A DNA stretch of 64,000 nt from Capsicum annuum (taxonomy: Eukaryota; Streptophyta; Magnoliopsida; Solanales; Solanaceae). The position numbers were made by a program, and so were the translations under genes. The stretch lies in assembly GCF_002878395.1 (NCBI RefSeq), contig NC_061121.1, forward strand, positions 131,387,696 through 131,451,695, written 5' to 3'. Shown here piece by piece: positions 46,981 to 58,595 of this stretch (positions within the stretch are counted from its first letter, which is position 1; each line of letters starts with the position of its first letter). A model generated the notes under the pieces. The model did not search any database. It saw only the letters and a program-made list of their open reading frames with translations, and was not told the DNA's origin.

Positions 46981-47290
46981 ACACTTTTACCATTTTACCC
47001 CGGTGCCAAATTTAGAAATGGTGATGTTGGTGCACCAAACTTGCTGCTTGGTCTACATGACAAGCAAAGTTTACTCTTGATGTATCCTATAACCAAATCC
47101 TTAGTACATCTTTTATTGAGTTTTAAATATTCCTTCCAAAGAATTCTTGGTTATATTGCAAATATATGCAACCTTGGCATGTTGAGATGATTTTTTATGC
47201 TAACTCTAACCCTCATGCCATGAGGAGTTTGTATTTGTTTGTCCTCTTTTCGGTTTTACAAGGTTTGGATTCGAGGTTGAATCCTTTTCA

Positions 47291-47302
47291 AGAAGGGGAG
47301 GA
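47291..47302 (+). other. E6 polypurine tract
   Basis: AGAAGGGGAGGA directly precedes the right LTR (TGATACG), as expected for plus-strand priming. Confidence 0.85.
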
Positions 47303-48157
47303 TGATACGGGACAAATGGCCATCTTATCTTTTGATGACATTTTTGGAGGCCAATACATAGAGGCTCAATACTTGGTCACCTCGAGAATACAAGAACATG
47401 CATAGAGGACCCGTTTTGAACATAACTTAAAGCAATCTCGCGTATGGAAGATTGCTTGGAGAATTTAAGGTTGAGGACTCACGGTTTTGGACCTTAATTA
47501 AGGGCATTTTGGACATTACACATGGTGTATTTACACACCATGGCCGCCCCTCTCATTAAGGGCAAACTGGTTTTTTTATCTTCATTTGTAATATATTATA
47601 AATAGGCCCCCTTAGTCTTATTTTCACTAGATTTGGAATGATGAAGAATTGAAAGATATATTTTCTCTCTTTTGAGAGTGTAACACCCTTAGTTGTAGGG
47701 CTTGGAAAAGTCATCCTTAGCATAGGGCTTGGAAAAGCCAATATTGATCTTTGCTTGGAAACGGTAGATCTTGAGGTAAGTTCATTCCCTTGGTGGTAAA
47801 CGTAAGAGTGTGGTTTTGATTGTTACATTCATTAGGGGTTAGTGTTGAAATACACTTGGTTCTTAATCTTGTAATAATCTTGGTCTCACTATCTATCTTT
47901 ATTTTTTTGCAAATCGTGTATGTGTTGTGTAGTGGACTGTTTTGGGGTCTTCGTTGAATCCAAAACTTGTATTATTGTTGTTCATCGTGTTCATCACGTT
48001 TTGTAGCTTTTTTGGTGTCAAAATATACTCTTGTATCTTGTATTCTTGTTGTTTGTAGCGAATCCGAATATGGTCTCCATCTTGGTCCTCGAATCCTTAA
48101 GATTAGTGGACTGATTTTTGAGTGTAATTTTGTGTTTCCATTTTCATTCCTGTATGA
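47303..48157 (+). repeat. E6 3' LTR
   Basis: Colinear with 42834-43687; it begins TGATACGGG and ends TGTATGA, followed by CACTT. Hairpin and TATA region are conserved. Confidence 0.9.
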
Positions 48158-48162
48158 CACTT
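48158..48162. repeat. Target site duplication CACTT, right copy (E6)
   Basis: It matches 42829-42833. Confidence 0.9.
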
Positions 48163-49268
48163 TCCTATGTGACCCGATTTATGGTTATACATTTTGGTTT
48201 TGATCCCGAGTATATTTTGGACCCCTTTTCTTTTTCTACCTCGGTGGGTGCCTCTGTGGTTGCTAGATGGGTCTATAATAGTTCTATAGTATATATTGGT
48301 GGTACGGAAACTTTGGTGACTATTTTTGAACTAGACATGATAGATTTTGATGTTCTCTAGGGATGGATTGGTTGCATTCGTGCTTTGACTCTTTAGACTG
48401 TCGGACCCATAAGGTCATTTTCAAATTCTCTAATCTGTTGCTTATTGAGTGGGAAGGGTGTTCCATAGAGCGTAATGAAAGGTTCATATCATATTTGAGA
48501 GCCCAGAAATTAATTTCCAAAGGGTATCTTTATCATCTGGTCTAGTTTAAGTATTTTAACTCAGAGGGTCCTTCTTTAAAATCTGCTCTCGTGGTTAGTG
48601 AATTTCTTGAGGTATTCCCTGATGATCTTCCTGGTGTCCCTCCCGATAGGGAAATAAATTTTTGGATTGATCTTCTTTCTTACACTCACCTTATCTCTAT
48701 CCCTCCTTGTAGAATGGCTCCGACCGAGATGAAAAAACATAAGGACCAGTTAAAGGATCTTCTTGACAAGGGTTTTATCCACCCTAGTGAGTCTCTGTGG
48801 GGTGTCCCATTCTTTTCGTGCATAAGAAGGATGGTTCTCTTTTGGTGAGCACTGATAATCGCCAGATAAGAAAGGTAATTCTGAAAAATAAGTACCCTCT
48901 TCCTAGGATTCATGATTTGTTTGACCAACTTCAAGGTGCTAAGTGTTTCTTTAAGATTAACCTCCAATTGGGTTATCATCAGCTTAAGATTTGGGTGGAA
49001 GATACCCCTAAGACTACCTTTCATACTTGGTATGGCAAATGTGAGCACTTGGTCATGTCTTTTAGGTTGATCAGTGCCCCAACGCCATTTATGGATCTCA
49101 TGAATTGGGTATTCCATAAGTTTTTTGACTTATTTGTGATTGTGTATATATGATATTCTATTATATTTGAAAAGTGAGGTGGATCATACCAATCACCTCC
49201 GTATTGAGTTGCAGGCCCTAAAAGATCAGTAGTTGTATGCTAAGTTCTTGGAATGAGAGTTTTGGTTA
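48163..49268 (+). pseudogene. E5 protease remainder and reverse transcriptase, 5' part
   Basis: The protease continues right after E6 (SYVTRFMVIHFGFDPEYILD). Reverse transcriptase begins near 48590 (SEFLEVFPDDLPGVPPDREI), then [40 protein letters not shown] and GYHQLKIWVEDTPKTTF. A short deletion at about 49142-49155 destroys the YxDD catalytic box. It stops at the LINE junction in the thumb region (KFLE, stop, EFW). Confidence 0.82.
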
Positions 49269-50584
49269 CTGACCCTAAAAGATTAGTGTGTATTTCCTGA
49301 AACCCATAAAAACTAACTAAGAAGAAAGAGAAGAAGCAAAAAAAATAACAAAAGAAAACCAAAAACCCCATTTCTTCTCAAACCCTTACTAAGACCAAAA
49401 ACAAAGAATATTGAAGTTTTAGCAGAGCAAAAATTGATTACCGTCACATCAATTTACTATTAATTTTTGGTTATAATTGTCTTATTTACCAATTTGTTGA
49501 AGATCTTGCTCTTTCATACAATGCTCTGTATTTTATACTAGCAAATACTTATTACTATAAGAACATGAAGAAGTAGACATAACATTTTAATTGGATTTTT
49601 GTTGATTTTGTAGTTTAGCTTATAATTTAGCCATCACGAAAAACCAACAGCCAGCAGCCACAACCTCTATAAATCCTGTCTACCATTGCCACAACCTCCA
49701 CAAATCTAGTCAACTGTCTCCATAACACCGTTTCTAAGAAAGAGACCACCAAAACAGTCCTACTACTTTGACTCCGACACCGACGATGACATAGACACGC
49801 CGATGATAGGTAAGTGTACTCCTGTCTCTCTTTCATTTCTCTCTCTCTCATTATCTTTCTCTCCCTCTCTTTCTTCCTTTTTTTGCTCTTTGCTATGCTA
49901 TTAAAGGTGGGATAGGGTTTCGTCGGCTCGACAAATAGGCGGCGCTTGACCAGATCTGATTTTGGAAACACCCAAGCCACACTCTGGGAATATTATTTTG
50001 GTGACCAGGTATAGGAAAGTGGCGCAACAGTAGGGTAAAGACAAAGGTAGCAAATTTAGGCGATCGATTTCTGCTCCAATTTTTCAGAATTCCATAAAAC
50101 AATCAAGAAAACATCCATCACTGCATCTTCTCCAAGTATCAAGTGCACTTATTTCATTCTTCTATAGTTTATTTCTTTCTAGTTTATTTGGTGTAGGCTT
50201 TCTATCTCTTTGTCTATCTTAATATCCTGTCTGTTTTTCTTAACTTGTTCCTGTGGGATTACTGGTTTCAATTTTTTTGTAACTAAGTAGGTGTTCTTTA
50301 TTAGCACACCTGGGTGGTTAGTATAGTGCCTATTGTTGCTTGTGAGTAGCAACCTCATTTTTAGGTTTTTATTAGATTATTTAGTTCCTTTTAGACGTAC
50401 TATTTTGCTTGTCGTGTTTTTGTCTTCTGTGTTCTTCACATTTTTCTAGTGTATCCTTTGGAGTGGTAGTTGGGGTGATAAGTTGTAGAGTAGGGTCATG
50501 TCATAGGTTGGGGTCGAGGTGAGGATCAGGTCTAGGTGCGTGTTCGCGGTTTGGGCGGGTGGGATAAGGGTGCTTCTAGGTTGA

Positions 50585-51590
50585 TAGTTAGGTCCTGAAA
50601 CGTAGTGACTCTTTAAAGTAACTCTATAGAGCTGGTGAAGATTCATAGAAAGAGGAGGGTTAGTATAGAGTATGTTGAGGAAACTAAATGGGTAGGCACT
50701 AATGCGAGAGATGTAGATAGATATATATTATGGTACTCGGGTAGTGTGAGACACAAAAATGGGGTAGGTATTTTAGTAGATGAGGATATAAGAGAGTAGG
50801 TGGTCGAGGTTAAGAGAGTCATTGATAGTTTAATGTCTATTATATTGGTCATTAGAGGGTCTTCAATGAACGTTCTTAGTGCCTATGCTCCGCAAGTAGG
50901 TTTGGATGAAGAGGAGAAGAAGAGCTTTTGGGAGGTTTTGGATGAGGTAGTGAGAGGCATCCAGAGCATTAAGAAGCTTTTCGTGAGAGGAGATTTTAAT
51001 GGGAATATTAGGTTTTTGTCTAGAAGGTATGATGAGGTGCATGGCAGTTTCTGTTTTCGGTAGAGGAATAAAGGTGGCTCTTCTCTTTTGGATTTGTCTA
51101 GGGTTTTTGGGTTGTGGATAGCGAATTCGATCTTTTCGAAGAAGGAGGAACACCTTATTAGCTTTTGCAGTTCAGTGGCCAAGACTAAAATTGAATTTTT
51201 GCTCCTTAGGAAGGGGGATAGAGCACTATGTAAAGACTGTAAAGTCATACCTAGTGAAAGTTTTTTGACTCAACATAGGTTGTTGGTGATGGACTTAGTA
51301 ATCAATAAGGATAGAAAGAAGAGAAGTGCAGAGTCTCAGTCTAGGATCAAGTATGGTAGCTTGACATTGTCTAGTGCTTTAGAGATGGGGGAGAAGATCA
51401 AGAGGAGGGGGCTTAGGAGAGTAGAGGGGATATGGATAGAATGTGGGAGACGACTACTAGTTGCATTAAGGAGACTGCTAAAGAGGTGTTCGGTGTCTGG
51501 AGGGGTCAATCTGGTAAGTATCAAGGAGTTTAGTGATAGAACAAAGAGGTTATGAGGAAGGTGAAGTCTAAGAAGGTGTCTTATACCAAG
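50585..51590 (+). pseudogene. E7 LINE apurinic-type endonuclease remnant
   Basis: A frame with stops reads ETKWVGTNARDVDRY, LWYSGSVRHKNGVGILVDED, then MNVLSAYAPQVGLDEEEKK (50860-50920), FVRGDFNGNI (about 50980-51010) and SSVAKTKIEFLLLRKGDRAL (about 51170-51230), ending near QHRLLVMDL. These are the metal-binding Glu and the GDFN box of APE-type LINE endonucleases, which nick target DNA to prime reverse transcription. In the RIDY/TxIDY-type motif the Asp reads Glu (KIEF). Confidence 0.75.
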
Positions 51591-51716
51591 TTGGTTGAGA
51601 GCAAAGATGAAGAGGAGAGATAGAAAAATAAGGAGAAGTATAAGCTAGCTAGACGAGAGGCTAAACTGGCAGTTACGGTAGCTAAGATGGTAGATTTTGA
51701 TAGTGTATATGAGGCT

Positions 51717-53410
51717 TTAGAGGAGAAAGGTAGGGATAAAAAGTTGTATAGGCTTGCTAAGGCCAGAGATTGAAGGGCTTATGATCTGGACCAAGTGAGG
51801 TGCATCAAGAAAAAGGATGGTACAGTGTTGGTTGAGGATTCCATCATAAGAAAAAGGTGGCAGTCCTATTTTCATAAACTCGTAAATGATGAGGTGGACA
51901 ATGGTTTGGTATTGAGAAATTTGGATAAGTCTGAGGAGTGTCCCAATTATGGTAATTATAGGCATATTGAGGTTGAGGAGGCTAAGGGGGCTATTCGTAG
52001 GATACATCGGGGTAGGGCGATAGGGCCAGATAATATTTCAGTAAAGTTTTTGAAAAGCTCTGGAGAAGCAGGTTTTGAGTGGTTGGAAAGGTTGTTTAAC
52101 ATCATATTTAGAGTAGCGAAGATGCCTGAAGCATGGAGGTAGAGTATAATGATTCCTTTATATAAAAATAAAGGAAACATCCAGATTTCTAATAACTATA
52201 GAGGTATTAAGTTGATAAGTCATACTATGAAGGTTTGGGAATGGTTGGGAGAGTTAAGACTGAGAAGGATTGAAACTATCTCTAAGAATTAGTTCGGTTT
52301 CATGCTAGGTTGCTAGATTACTGAGTCATTCACCTTGTGAGGAGATTAGTGGAGCAATTTTCGGAGAAAAAGAAGGACTTGTATATGGTGTTTATTGATC
52401 TCGACAAGGCATATGATAGAGTGCCCAAGGATATTTAGTGGAGGTACTTGGAGGCTAGAAGGGTGCCTATGGTGTACATTAGGTCGATTCAGGACATGTA
52501 TGATAGCGCGAAGCCTCATGTGAGAATGGTAGGTGGAGATTTAGAGTACTTTATGATTTTGATAGGTTTGCATCAGGGATCGACTCTTAACTCATTTTTA
52601 TTTGCCTTGGTGATGGATATGTTGACGCTAAATATTCAAAGATAGGTGCCATGGTGTATGTTATTTGCACATGATATGGTATTAATTGAAGAGACTTAGG
52701 GAGGAGTTAATGATATGTTAGAGATTTGGTGACAGGCCCTTGAGCCTAAAGGTTTTTGGTTGAGCAGGACTAAGACAAAGTTCCTGGAGTGTAAGTTTAG
52801 TGATGTGTTGCAGGAGACTGATGTGGTTGTGAAGTTGGATTCTCAGGCTATTCTGAAGAGGGAGAGTTTTAAGTATCTGGGGTCTATAATTCAGGATGAT
52901 GGTAAGATTGACAAGGATGTCACGCATCATAATGGGGCAGGGTGGTTAAAATGAAGGCTTACTTCAGGAGTTTTATGTGATAAGAAGGTATCCCCAAAGC
53001 TTAAAGAAAAGTTCTAAAGAATGGCAGCCTGATCGGCTATGTTGTATGGAGCAGAGTGTTTCCTAGTTAAGAAAACTCACATCCAAAAGTTAAAGGTTAC
53101 GAGGATGAGAATATTGCGGTAAATGTGTGGTCAGACAAGGAAGGATAGGGTTATGAATGAAATTATTCGAGAAAAGGTAAGAATGGCTTTGGTGGAATAC
53201 AAGATATGAAAAGAGAGGTTATGTTGGTTTGTGAATGTGATGAGGAGCGGTGCTGATATACTAGTGCAGAGGTGTGAAACACTAGCAATGGATAATTTTA
53301 GTTGAGCGAGAGATAGGCCAAAGAAATATTAGAAGGAGATGATTAGATATGATATAGAGTAGCTTCAGCATACGGAGGACATCACCCTAGAAAGGAAAGA
53401 TATGAAGGAT
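51717..53410 (+). pseudogene. E7 LINE reverse transcriptase remnant
   Basis: Frames at 51795-52140 (MRCIKKKDGTVLVEDSIIRK, then PDNISVKFLKSSGEAG) and 52370-52650 ([16 protein letters not shown], then LHQGSTLNSFLFALVMD) cover RT motifs 0-5. The catalytic FADD box reads FAHD at 52664-52675. The C-terminal part (AMLYGAECFLVKKTHIQKLK, about 53035-53095; CGQTRKDRV near 53130) is the region after RT typical of plant RTE LINEs. Several stops are present. Inactive. Confidence 0.82.
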
Positions 53411-53619
53411 ACGGATTAGGGTAGAGGGTTAGGGGTGGAAGGGTGTCAGTTACAGCAGGGTGTGTTCTGTATTTGTGTCTGAGTTTTCTTGTTCGTAGAT
53501 GTTGAGAGCGGTGTATGGTATCAGATTTATAGTTTTTGTATTATCTTGTGGCTAGCATTGTTAGTTTATTTTACATATTGTACAAGTTTATATGCATTTA
53601 TGTATTTTGTTTGATATAT

Positions 53620-53762
53620 TGTTATTGATTCTAAGCCAGGGGACTATCCGAAACAACCTCTCTACTTCACCTGAGGTAGTGGCATGGACTATGTACACTC
53701 TACCCTCCCTATACCCCACTAGGTAGGAATACACAGGGTATGTTGTTTTTATTGTTATTGTT
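53620..53762 (+). repeat. E7 LINE 3' end with TTG-like tail
   Basis: It contains the GGTAGTGGCATGGACTATG and CCCCACTAGG landmark shared with Solanaceae TS/SolS SINEs and with the insert at 27743-27831, and ends in a degenerate TTG/TTATTG run. In RTE LINEs the 3' end is recognised by the encoded RT. Confidence 0.8.
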
Positions 53763-53925
53763 GTTACTTTTCTTGATCATATTGTTTCTGGGTCACAACT
53801 TCAACTAATATTTGGAGCTTCTTCGGTTTAGTAGGTTATTATGGGATGTTTATATAGAACTTTTTGTTGATTGTTGCACCTTTGACTAGGTTGACTTAGA
53901 AAAAGGTAAAGTTTCTAGACACTTC
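53763..53925 (+). pseudogene. E5 reverse transcriptase thumb and connection fragment
   Basis: It resumes the E5 pol after the LINE: TFLDHIVSG, then a frame-shifted segment corresponding to GYYR and the [11 protein letters not shown] line. It then jumps directly to the integrase zinc region, so RNase H and the following linker have been deleted. Confidence 0.65.
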
Positions 53926-53929
53926 ATTT

Positions 53930-55170
53930 AGTTCCTTCTGGTTCGACAAAGATGTATCAATACATTAAGGAGATCTATTGTTGGAATAACATGAATAGGG
54001 ATGTGTCTAATTTTGTGGCTAAGTGCATGTTGTTTCAACAAGTGAAAGTAGAACACTTGAAGCCTAGTGGGTTGTCTCAAGAAATAGAGTTACATGTATG
54101 GAAATGGGAAGTGATAAATATGGATTTTATTACCGGCTTTCCGTAATCTCGAAACTAGTTTGATTCTATTAGGTTCATCATGGATAGGATGACTAAGGTT
54201 GCTCACTTCTTGACATTTAGGACAAATTATTCTATTGAAGACTATGCGAGGTTGTCTATTCAGGAGACGTGAAGTTGCATGGTTCTCCAGTTTCCATTAT
54301 TTCTGATCGTGGTACTCAGTTCTTATCTTATTTTTGGATGTCATTTCAGCGAGTTTTGTAGACTAAAGTTATCATTATTACTGCTTTCCAGACACAGATA
54401 GATGGACAAGAGAAAAGGGTATGATGATGTGCATGGCAGTTTCCTATGTAATTGATTTGGTGGTAGTTGGGATAACCGCTTACCTCTTGTGGAGTTTTCG
54501 TACAATAATAGCTATCTCTCTAGCATTATTATGGCTCCATTTGAGGTATTTTATGGTAGAAGGTGTAGATCTCCAATTGGATGGTTCAAAGTTGGTGAGG
54601 CAAGGTTGTTTGGTCCTAATTTAGTTCATCAAGCTATAAAGAAAGTGAAGGTGATTTAGGATAGACTGAAGACTGCCCAAAGTCTCCAAAAGTCCAAGCA
54701 TACGTTAAATGAAAGGAGTTAAAGTTCGATGTGGGTGATTGGGTATTCTTAAAGGTGTCTCCCTTGAAGGGATTGATGCTTTGTTTGAAACAATGGGAAG
54801 CACAGTCTCGGTTACGTTGGTCCTTATTTGATTTCGAAGAAAGTGGAAAGTATTTCTTATGAGTTAGAATTGCCTGCGAGTTTGGGTTCTATTCACCCTA
54901 TGTTTCATGTGTCCATATTAAGGTAATGCATGCATGATTCTTCCTTGGTGGTCTCTATTGAGAATGTTCGTATCTCCGATTCCCTGTCTTACGAAAAGGT
55001 TCTGGTAGAGATCTTAGATTAACAAGTTCATATATTGCGGACTAAATATGCATCATTGGCAAAGGTCCTTTGAAGCAACCATGAAGTGGACAAAGACACT
55101 TGGGAGGCAGAAGAGGATATGAAGACTAAGTATCCATTTCTATTCCATGTGACGGATAAAGAAGCTTAAG
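53930..55170 (+). pseudogene. E5 integrase with chromodomain remnant
   Basis: It starts with MYQYIKEIYCWNNMNRDVSN and AKCMLFQQ (CxxC damaged), then INMDFITGFP with the first catalytic Asp (about 54116-54146), ISDRGTQF-type residues around 54300-54320 (second Asp) and the core C-terminus to 54650. The linker follows (54700-54900), then the chromodomain near 54960-55140 (SLSYEKVLVEILD, TWEAEEDMKTKYPFLF). Frames shift several times. Confidence 0.75.
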
Positions 55171-55278
55171 GTAAGAATTTAGTTCTTCTTTGTTACTATC
55201 CAAGTTTATCTTTTGATTCTGGTTTGTTGTTATCATTCTTGTGCAAACTGTCCTAGCTCATCATTCAAGGACAATGAA

Positions 55279-55293
55279 TCCTAAGGGGGATAA
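55279..55293 (+). other. E5 polypurine tract
   Basis: TCCTAAGGGGGATAA lies directly before TGTAACATCC, the start of the 3' LTR. Confidence 0.75.
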
Positions 55294-55351
55294 TGTAACA
55301 TCCTCAAAATTTTGGGTATTTTTGTTTTGGCCTTCTTATGCTTGAAATATC
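55294..55351 (+). repeat. E5 3' LTR, first 58 bp only
   Basis: It matches the start of the 5' LTR at 38902 (TGTAACA, then CAAAATTTTGGG and a TATGCTTGAAATAT end). Similarity stops near 55351, where unrelated sequence begins; the rest of the LTR is absent from the window. Confidence 0.75.
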
Positions 55352-57389
55352 ACCTATAAGCTTGCAAAATTTGGAAATTAGTGCATTCAATCATAAATTT
55401 GTCTCATTCATACGTTCAAATCTAGTAGAGTGCACGAAGTTTGAATGCAAATGAGTGGCAAATTCACCACTCATCAACACCCCCAACGTAAACCTTGGTT
55501 TTTCCTCAAGATATACTACTTCTCACACAATAAGACAATGAAAATTTAAGCCCATTTATACAACCCAATGATCAGAATAACCTTGAACTTGATTTCTACC
55601 ACAAGTGGCTCTTCAAACATGGGCAAAGCTATTCTTACCACATCCCTCATCATGAAATACAATCTCAAAGATGCAAATGACTTTAAAGAGCAACAATGCA
55701 ACAAGCACTAACACTCTAAAAGTGACTCTCTTTTGACCTCAACTTCACTATACTCTTTTTGCCCCGTTATTCATAAGATGATAATATCACCAGCCTTAAG
55801 TTTTTCACATGTATCCTCACAAGAAAGATATCCCAAACACATCAAATTATCTAATATGAAACAAGGGGATTAAGTACAAAACTCTCTCTCACACAAAGAA
55901 TCTTGATACTAACAAGTACCATGCCATCGGCTTGCCCTTATTTTCAATTTCCACTATAATGAATATACTTGGTTGTTGATCACGAAGGGATTTTTGAGCT
56001 TGTAATGTAAGTTTGGGGAAGGGTAGGATATCATTTTGTAACAAAGTGGTTACACCCTCCTTGAACATATGCATCACACTATTCCATCCAACTTTTGACC
56101 ACGGTCCACTTATTTTATTTTCACACTTTACACATGCCTATTTTAGCTATCCTGATTTACCAAAATTTTTAAAGGCATCTTTCATTCTCTTATTTCTTTT
56201 ACAATCCATGCCTCATTATTTTTTTCATCATTCTTTTCTTTTTCACTTTTTTCATTGCTTAGCACAGACGCATCCTCTTGCACTACCATGGCCCAAAGTC
56301 ATCTGTTTCAAAATTACCACCCCTAACTTAGGCATTTAGCCTCAATTTTTATTTTTCAAGTTCAAGGAGGATAGGGATCAAGAGAGGTAAAAACTTTTCA
56401 TGTATCAAGGTTTGCAACGTGTTTTCCAAAGAAAGACTTGAAGGCTCAAATTAGGTGTTCAAGGGTACTATCCTAAGCATGGATACGGTAATTAGGCTAA
56501 AGTGTGCTCTGATGTTCACAAAAATGACCTAGGATCATTTCACCAACCAAGCATAATTTAAAATAGCCATTAAAGACTAACTTGGAGCAATCTTGACAGT
56601 ACAATTATGCATGAGATTTAGACTAATATGCTCACCGCACACGGCATGCAAACATCACAAATAGGATCAATTGCCCTTCCTACTAGAGACATTATGGAGT
56701 ATCTACCAATTTCTACAAGAAAAAACTTTGGAGTCACAAAAAAAGGTAATGTATTTTTACAAGGTCATTGATGTCTGTGCCCTTGATATTTGAAAGATTT
56801 TTAGACGGATGAGGGTGTTTGCTTCGCATTTGGACCATGTACAATTTGCTATTTATGGAACCAAACCAAGACGACGTTTCATATTTTGATTTTCATATGG
56901 GTAAACCATATGGATACTCATACTTTGCTAAATGTATAAGTGTGATCCCAACTCCAAAATGCTATAGGTTCTCAGAATCCCCCTGAATTTATAGCCCTGT
57001 ACTACAGGTACTCAGACTTCCCTTGTATCAATGGCTAAAAACCCAATCCTGATGATTTTCCCTTCAAAATGTCATTACTGAATCTATTATAGGGAAAGGC
57101 TCATTTGATATTACCAAAATCAAAATAAAGATAAAGTAAAAATCTAGAAATGAAACAAAATGACTAATCTATGAAAATGTGGGCACCATCAGTGTTCCCA
57201 AATATTACAACCCAAGAAAAAAATAAAAATCATCCAAAATATCATCAAAACATCTATAAATATCTAAATATTACAGGGCCAAATAAAATGAATGTCGAGA
57301 CAGGCACCCTAACCCAAAAGCGAGGAATGTCTTCACTGCATAAGCAATCAAGTATAAAGAGAGATTAGAATTCCTCAGGACCAGACCAC
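55352..57389. other. Non-coding tail of the Athila-like unit
   Basis: AT-rich DNA with no convincing ORF. It contains a hairpin at 55451-55474 (arms ATGAGTGG and CCACTCAT, loop of 8) followed by an ACACCCCCAACGTAAACCTTG stretch that I associate with Solanaceae Athila-like elements; that association is from memory. Open frames on either strand here look incidental. Confidence 0.5.
55451..55474. other. Hairpin with perfect 8-bp stem
   Basis: ATGAGTGG and CCACTCAT flank the loop CAAATTCA. It lies close to the breakpoint with the E5 LTR. Function unknown. Confidence 0.5.
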
Positions 57390-58595
57390 TCTGGTAGAGC
57401 CTCATTATTACTCTCCACTCTAGAAAAAGGTAGTCTATTTTAGGGTTTTAGGACCTTCGAAGGCCCATTACCCCCTTCCACATCTTGCTAAAGAATTTAT
57501 CCCTCTTTTTCTCCTTTTCCATCATATTTTTGGGTGAGTCTCGAGTTTCTCTATGAGACTCTACTACTAATGAGTAGGACCTATCGAGCTTAGAAATAGT
57601 GGCCCCCTGCTTTCACTGGTCCTCCAAGTACCTCTCATAATCAGATCGGGCTACATAAAAATAGTGGGTGTGGATGGCTCTCTTGGCCCATGCGGAAATC
57701 ATGACACAACCTCCATAATTGCCCTCAAGTCAACACTAATATCCTCAAGAGGAATGGCTATGGATATCATATAATACTGTGGCACCTCAAAAGTCAACTT
57801 ACCCAATTCGATCGTCCTCTTCTTGCTTATACCAAGTGCACCCTCACCCTAAATTTTTAGAGGGTAGATAGGGGTGTTAGGGCATACCCAAGTATCTTTG
57901 GGGTACTTCTCAGCGCCTACTTTCCTGCATAACTCATAATGAAAGAGGGTAAATAGAGATGTTTACCACCAGGTTTCTTGAAAAACTTTATCTCTGAAAA
58001 GAAAAAGCCAACCAACATTCAGAAAAATGTCAGCTAATATGTAAGCAACCATTTTATCCCATAAATTTGGAACTATCGTCATGTGGTGCAAGGGAGACCC
58101 GGCTATAAATGATAGTCAACCTAATATAGGCATTAAAAATGAAGTTATTCATAAATATTTTCCTCTTGGTAGCTGCTACAGGGACCTCCTTTCCTGGATA
58201 TAGCTTTTCTACCATCCAATATCTTGGCTTAAATACTTTTAATTTAAATTTAACCATGTTTGCATTCGAGAGGCTATATATGTCATTAATATGCTCTACC
58301 CCAAAGTTCACCTCCTTCTCCTAAATCCTGATGTTCCTAGTGATCGATCCTGAGAAAGATACTATGCTAATATTAGCAAGAATTCCCATACCAACTGCGT
58401 ATTTTCCTTGCAAGGATCAGGGGTGAAGCACCACCATCTAGTGGCCACGAGTCTACCATGAAATTTTGGGAGCTTTTCTAGCAATTTCTCCAAGCATATT
58501 ACCCTCTTTGAAAGCAGCTTTGTTTGTGGAAGGTCACCATAGTACAGAGTGTGACACTTGGGGGCCATAAATCGAACTTGATCATAGTCTCCCAT
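57390..58595 (-). pseudogene. Putative plant-transposon-protein-type ORF of the Athila-like unit
   Basis: Two open pieces (58595-58362 and 58311-58054) share one reading theme: WWCFTPDPCKENTQLVWEFL, then VNFGVEHINDIYSL and LYPGKEVPVAATKRKIFMNN. This order resembles the domain often annotated as putative plant transposon protein (Pfam family of Athila/Ogre-associated ORFs). The remainder to 57390 is frame-broken, with a charged coiled stretch. Its role is unknown; it sits downstream of gag-PR, where env-like or extra ORFs occur in Athila. Confidence 0.55.

Larger units (their letters stand above)
42834..48157 (+). mobile_element. E6: non-autonomous LTR retrotransposon inserted in the E5 protease
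   Basis: 5324 bp, with two LTRs of 854 and 855 bp, a 5-bp target duplication (CACTT), a near-perfect Met-type PBS after the left LTR and a purine tract before the right LTR. The internal 3.6 kb holds one decayed ORF with a protease-like segment but no recognisable RT, RNase H or integrase. Removing it rejoins the E5 protease motif (LLDP before, LSYVTRF after). Mobility would depend on enzymes of an autonomous relative. Confidence 0.92.
49270..53762 (+). mobile_element. E7: RTE-type LINE inserted in the E5 reverse transcriptase
   Basis: About 4.5 kb between two halves of the E5 thumb region. It has a long 5' leader (about 49270-50580) with a pyrimidine tract near 49830-49880, an endonuclease, an RT and a 3' end with the TS-SINE/SolRTE landmark and a TTG-like tail. 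There is no RNase H, as usual for the RTE clade. GTTACT is found at both edges (49265-49270 and 53763-53768), a possible short target duplication. The exact 5' end is uncertain. Confidence 0.82.
38902..55351 (+). mobile_element. E5: Ty3/gypsy chromovirus interrupted by E6 and LINE E7
   Basis: Read on the + strand: 5' LTR 38902-40912, gag 41116-42833, protease split by E6, RT split by the LINE, then integrase, chromodomain, purine tract and only about 58 bp of the 3' LTR (55294-55351). RNase H is missing. Left flank bases TTGTG cannot be compared because the right end is lost to the Athila-like unit. Confidence 0.85.

Noticed and set aside
49827..49880. CT-rich run near 49830 as a microsatellite locus or the promoter of a host gene
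   Set aside because: It is irregular and lies in the LINE leader upstream of endonuclease motifs; no host exon was seen.
50863..51248. Minus-strand ORFs opposite the LINE endonuclease
   Set aside because: The + strand carries the recognisable endonuclease motifs; the minus frames are shadows rich in Ser and Leu.
55352..55400. CACCTATA shared with 62083-62090 as a possible left Athila LTR
   Set aside because: Only eight bases match and the neighbouring CGGTCATTG landmark is absent on the left, so it is probably chance.
55889..56339. ORFs in the Athila-like non-coding tail
   Set aside because: No family signature on either strand; composition fits chance frames in A/T- and pyrimidine-rich DNA.
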